DNA of 9,130 nucleotides from NCBI GenBank assembly GCA_023254645.1, contig JALRLA010000257.1, positions 1 to 9,130 of the forward strand, read 5' to 3'. Positions 5,884 to 9,130 of the stretch are shown here, piece after piece. Source of the stretch: Bacteroidia bacterium. GTDB lineage: Bacteria; Bacteroidota; Bacteroidia; NS11-12g; UBA955. The translations under genes and the position numbers were made by a program. Numbering within the stretch: the first letter of the stretch is position 1; every line of letters starts with the position of its first letter. Below the pieces are notes generated by a model. It saw only the letters and a list, made by a program, of their open reading frames with translations. It ran no database searches and had not been told where the DNA came from.

Positions 5884-8742
5884 ATGAAAAAAGCGGCAAC
5901 CCTAACTCCTACCCACACCCAAACGGGTGACAGCATCGAGGTTCTGGGTGCACGAGAACACAATCTGAAATCGGTTGACCTGTCTTTCCCTCGTCGAAAA
6001 CTAGTCGTATTCACTGGTTTGAGCGGTTCTGGCAAGAGCAGCCTGGCTTTTGACACCCTGTTTGCCGAGGGGCAACGCCGTTACTTGGAAAGCTTTTCGG
6101 CCTATGCTCGTCAATTCATTGGGGACATGAAACGCCCTGATGTTGACAAGGTAAAAGGGCTCAGTCCCGTCATCAGCATTGAGCAAAAAACCGTCAGCCG
6201 AAATCCAAGATCTACCGTCGGTACCGTAACCGAAGTTTACGATTTCCTGCGTCTGTTGTATGCCAGAGCGGGCGAAGCCATCAGTTATGAAACGGGCTTG
6301 AGCATGCAAAAGCTCACCGAAGAGCAAATGCTCAACAGCATCGTCGACCATTTTGAAAACCAAAAAGTAGCGGTTCTCGCTCCTGTGATCAAAGGCCGAA
6401 AAGGACATTACAGAGAACTGTTTGAGCAAATCAAGAAAAAGGGCTACACCAAAGTTCGCATCGATGGTGAAATCACCTCTATCGAGCCTGGGATGCAGTT
6501 GGACCGCTACAAGGTGCACGACATCGAAGTATTGATTGACCGAGTGCACGTGCAGGCTCTTTCTCCAACCCGCATGGCCGAAGCCCTGAAAACGGCTTTG
6601 AAGATGGGCGATGGTTATGCCTTGATCGACAGCGGCACAGAGGTTCGTCCTTACAGCCGATTTCTCATGGACCCCGAAAGCGGTCTGAGTTACGAAGAGC
6701 CCCAACCCAACAGCTTCTCTTTCAATTCCCCTTACGGCGCCTGCCCTCATTGCGAAGGATTGGGCGAAACGGCTGAAGTCAAGCGAGAACTCATTATCCC
6801 AGACGAAAGCAAGAGCATCAACCGCGGTGCATTGACACCCATAGGTGAACTCAAGGAGAATTGGATGTTCTCCCAGCTTCGCGCCTTGGCCCAACACATG
6901 GGATTCAGCCTAGCCGACCCCATTTCCAAGCTCAGCGACGCCCAAATCAATGCCCTGCTGTACGGTTTGGACGATGTACTGGAGGTTACACACACCAATT
7001 TCGAGGGTAAGAAAAAAACCTACGAAACGGAATTCAAAGGATTGGTAAAGTACATCGCAGAGAACTACTACGATTCAACCGATGACAAAATGCGCGAATG
7101 GGCCGAAAGCTACATGCAGCAGCAGCCTTGCAAGCATTGCGGCGGGGCACGTTTGAAGAAAGAAGCCCTTCATTTTATTATCGCCGGCAAGAACATTTCT
7201 GAACTGGCCCAAATGAACATTGCAGACCTGCATCTTTGGTTTGAACAGGTCGATGAATCCTTGAGTTCTCGTCAACGCATCATTGGCTCAGAGTTGATCA
7301 AAGAAATTGCAAGCCGGCTGTCCTTTCTGTCGAATGTGGGTTTGGGTTACTTGAGCCTGAACTCTTCAGCCAAAACCCTCAGTGGAGGTGAAGCCCAACG
7401 CATTCGCCTGGCCACGCAAATTGGATCCAAATTGGTCAATGTTCTCTACATCTTGGATGAACCCTCCATCGGGTTGCACCAAAGAGACAACGAAAAATTG
7501 ATTCAAAGCCTCCAAGAACTGCGCGACCTGGGCAATTCTGTTTTGGTGGTAGAACACGACAAGGACATGATGCTCGCCAGCGACTGGCTGGTCGAAATTG
7601 GTCCGGGAGCAGGGAAAAACGGTGGCCATATTGTGGCCAATGCTTCGGTTGAAGAGTTCCTTAAAACATCTGGAACCACCGCTCAATACCTCAGAGGTGA
7701 ACTGAGCATTCCTATACCCCAAGAAAGACGCCAAAAAGGCTCTGACTCACTGATAATCAGCGGTTGCACGGGCCACAACCTGAAGAATGTCAAAGTGGAA
7801 ATTCCTCTAGGGCTGTTGATTAGCGTGACGGGGGTGAGTGGAAGCGGGAAGAGCAGTTTGATCAACGAAACGCTGTATCCCATCGTGCACAACCATGCCT
7901 TCAAAGGGCATTACCGCCACTTGGATTACGAGAAAATAGTGGGTTTGGAATACATAGATAAGGTCATACGCATTGATCAAAGTCCCATTGGTCGAACCCC
8001 CCGCTCTAACCCTGCCACCTATGTGGGAGTATTCAATGACATCAGAAGCTTATTTGCCGAACTGCCCGAAGCCAAAATTCGCGGTTACAAACCTGGACGA
8101 TTCAGCTTCAACGTGAAAGGTGGGCGCTGCGAAACCTGCGGTGGCGGTGGCCGGAAAGTCATAGAAATGAATTTTCTACCCAACGTGGAAGTCACTTGCG
8201 ACCATTGCCAAGGAAAGCGCTACAACCGTGAAACACTTGAGGTTCGATACAAAGGAAAGAGCATCAACGATGTGTTGGAAATGCCCATCAGCGAGGCTGT
8301 GGTTTTCTTTGACGCAATTCCTCAAATCGTGAGAAAAATCAGAACCATGGTCGATGTGGGATTGGGATACCTAACCCTGGGTCAAAGCAGCACTACCCTT
8401 TCAGGTGGTGAAGCTCAGCGCGTCAAATTGGCATCTGAATTGTCAAAGCGAGATACGGGAAAAACCTTGTACATCTTGGATGAACCCACAACTGGCCTTC
8501 ACTTTGACGACATCAAGCAATTGCTGTCTGTCTTGCAACAATTGGTAGACAAAGGCAATACCGTGGTCGTCATCGAACACAACTTGGATGTGGTCAAAGT
8601 ATCTGATTGGGTCATAGACTTAGGTCCTGAAGGCGGTCAAGGCGGTGGGCAAATTTTGGTCACAGGCACACCCGAACAGGTGGCCAATCACAAGGGAAGC
8701 CACACAGGAAGATTCCTTAAAATCGAACTTAAGGCTTCTTGA
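5884..8742 (+). CDS. uvrA: Excinuclease ABC subunit A (UvrA)
   Basis: The damage-sensing ATPase of nucleotide excision repair; a UvrA dimer finds lesions and loads UvrB. The 952-residue protein is full length for the family. Two ABC modules are visible. The first has Walker [10 protein letters not shown] at 45-53, signature [12 protein letters not shown] at 499-510 and Walker [12 protein letters not shown] at 521-531. The second has Walker [10 protein letters not shown] at 650-658, signature [12 protein letters not shown] at 839-850 and Walker [12 protein letters not shown] at 862-872. The C-terminal zinc module is intact: Cys749, Cys752, Cys772, Cys775 (CX2C-X19-CX2C). The N-terminal zinc module has only its second pair (Cys287, Cys290); Asp263 and Ser266 stand where the first pair is expected. 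A lone CKHC lies at 416-419. The motifs favour canonical UvrA, though a paralogue elsewhere in the genome cannot be excluded. The ATG at 5884 has no Shine-Dalgarno. The last 14 nt overlap the convergent gene. Confidence 0.97.
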   Translation: MKKAATLTPTHTQTGDSIEVLGAREHNLKSVDLSFPRRKLVVFTGLSGSGKSSLAFDTLFAEGQRRYLESFSAYARQFIGDMKRPDVDKVKGLSPVISIEQKTVSRNPRSTVGTVTEVYDFLRLLYARAGEAISYETGLSMQKLTEEQMLNSIVDHFENQKVAVLAPVIKGRKGHYRELFEQIKKKGYTKVRIDGEITSIEPGMQLDRYKVHDIEVLIDRVHVQALSPTRMAEALKTALKMGDGYALIDSGTEVRPYSRFLMDPESGLSYEEPQPNSFSFNSPYGACPHCEGLGETAEVKRELIIPDESKSINRGALTPIGELKENWMFSQLRALAQHMGFSLADPISKLSDAQINALLYGLDDVLEVTHTNFEGKKKTYETEFKGLVKYIAENYYDSTDDKMREWAESYMQQQPCKHCGGARLKKEALHFIIAGKNISELAQMNIADLHLWFEQVDESLSSRQRIIGSELIKEIASRLSFLSNVGLGYLSLNSSAKTLSGGEAQRIRLATQIGSKLVNVLYILDEPSIGLHQRDNEKLIQSLQELRDLGNSVLVVEHDKDMMLASDWLVEIGPGAGKNGGHIVANASVEEFLKTSGTTAQYLRGELSIPIPQERRQKGSDSLIISGCTGHNLKNVKVEIPLGLLISVTGVSGSGKSSLINETLYPIVHNHAFKGHYRHLDYEKIVGLEYIDKVIRIDQSPIGRTPRSNPATYVGVFNDIRSLFAELPEAKIRGYKPGRFSFNVKGGRCETCGGGGRKVIEMNFLPNVEVTCDHCQGKRYNRETLEVRYKGKSINDVLEMPISEAVVFFDAIPQIVRKIRTMVDVGLGYLTLGQSSTTLSGGEAQRVKLASELSKRDTGKTLYILDEPTTGLHFDDIKQLLSVLQQLVDKGNTVVVIEHNLDVVKVSDWVIDLGPEGGQGGGQILVTGTPEQVANHKGSHTGRFLKIELKAS

Positions 8743-9130
8743 TTTCAGGGGCGCTTATTCCTGGGAAAGGCTTCTGCCGCACGCTGGGCTCTATTCCCGA
8801 AGACGTTTTTCTAGGCAAACGAATGCTGGGACTATCAGAAGAATCATCTTCATCGAATGAGCCGGAAGATGGGCCCAACACGGCATCATTTGTTTTGGGT
8901 TCCACGGGAGGAGGAATGTTGGCCGGAGCTGGGTAATGGAATTCTTCTTGCATTGGCTCTGATGCCATGGAGTCTTTTGGGCAACAAGGGCAAGGCAAGT
9001 AGCGAATGACCTCAATGGTTTTGGTAGTTTCAGGGGCAGTTTGGACAGGTTCCGGGTCAGGGTCCTGCTTGGTTTCTTCCTCATACACAGATCCAGAAGA
9101 CAAATCAAACACCACTCCTACTTTGAATCC
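8729..9130 (-). CDS. Unrecognised protein, C-terminal part with Pro/acidic-rich tail, cut by right edge
   Basis: The last 133 residues of a minus-strand protein whose start lies beyond the window; the frame is open to the edge. A GTG at 9115 could be taken as a start, but the upstream codons (GFKVG) continue smoothly into GVVFDLSS, so an internal position is more likely. That first stretch alternates hydrophobic and polar residues like a closing beta-strand, perhaps of an outer-membrane barrel; this is a guess. The remainder looks disordered: rich in Pro, Glu, Asp and Ser (DPDPEPVQTAPETT at about 23-36, FDEDDSSDSPS at 92-102), with a cysteine cluster PCPCCP at 46-51. I recognise no domain. 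The competing frame at 8791-9108 on the same strand has no family features. The stop overlaps the uvrA end by 14 nt, so the two genes converge with no spacer. Confidence 0.6.
   Translation of the reverse strand, partial: GFKVGVVFDLSSGSVYEEETKQDPDPEPVQTAPETTKTIEVIRYLPCPCCPKDSMASEPMQEEFHYPAPANIPPPVEPKTNDAVLGPSSGSFDEDDSSDSPSIRLPRKTSSGIEPSVRQKPFPGISAPEIKKP

Noticed and set aside
5733..6056. Minus-strand frame with a proline-rich end (PPPPPAPP)
   Set aside because: It is the reverse complement of the glycine-rich TPM tail (GGN codons read as proline codons), not a real proline-rich protein.
6001..6897. A 298-residue minus-strand open frame opposite uvrA
   Set aside because: Long, but fully antisense to conserved UvrA sequence, with no start signal and no recognisable motif; a by-product of uvrA codon use.
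8715..8734. Inverted repeat CCTTAA / TTAAGG with an 8-nt loop across the uvrA and convergent gene ends, as a two-way terminator
   Set aside because: The stem is only 6 bp and mostly A-T, and no T-run follows in either direction. It could easily occur by chance.
8791..9108. Alternative minus-strand frame of 105 residues at the right edge
   Set aside because: The overlapping frame 8729-9130 is open to the window edge and has the more protein-like composition at its beginning; this one shows no supporting feature.

Overview
The window looks like chromosomal, mostly housekeeping DNA from a member of the Bacteroidota, most likely a Flavobacteriia-type organism. Three things point there. A secreted metalloprotease ends in a type IX secretion (Por/T9SS) sorting domain. 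A LemA gene is followed by two TPM-domain genes, an order familiar from Flavobacteriia. Short TAnnTTTG-like promoter elements sit just in front of start codons that mostly lack Shine-Dalgarno sequences. The genus cannot be fixed from sequence alone.

The left third is read on the minus strand, in the order yraN (2879-3295), a secreted M43 metalloprotease (763-2856), then topA (1-761, cut by the left edge so that only the N-terminal part is present). These genes are packed tightly: 22 nt separate yraN from the protease, and 1 nt separates the protease stop from the topA start. A 63-bp divergent intergenic region (3296-3358) separates them from a plus-strand run: lipB (3359-4039), lemA (4036-4632), a small TPM-domain protein (4635-5057), a larger secreted or membrane TPM-domain protein (5038-5826), and, after a 57-bp gap, uvrA (5884-8742). 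The first four plus-strand genes overlap or nearly touch and are probably one operon. At the right edge the C-terminal end of an unrecognised minus-strand protein (8729-9130) overlaps the end of uvrA tail to tail.

The genes cover several separate jobs: DNA topology (TopA), nucleotide excision repair (UvrA), a predicted nuclease-fold protein (YraN), lipoyl transfer (LipB), an envelope-associated LemA/TPM cluster of poorly known role, and an exported protease. I see no rRNA, tRNA, CRISPR array, insertion sequence, phage gene or recognisable defence system, and no gap between genes longer than 63 bp. Nothing here strongly indicates a new system. The points most worth a second look are the promoter motifs abutting start codons (possible leaderless mRNAs), the LemA-TPM-TPM operon with its two differently located TPM proteins, and the unidentified Pro/acidic-rich tail at the right edge.
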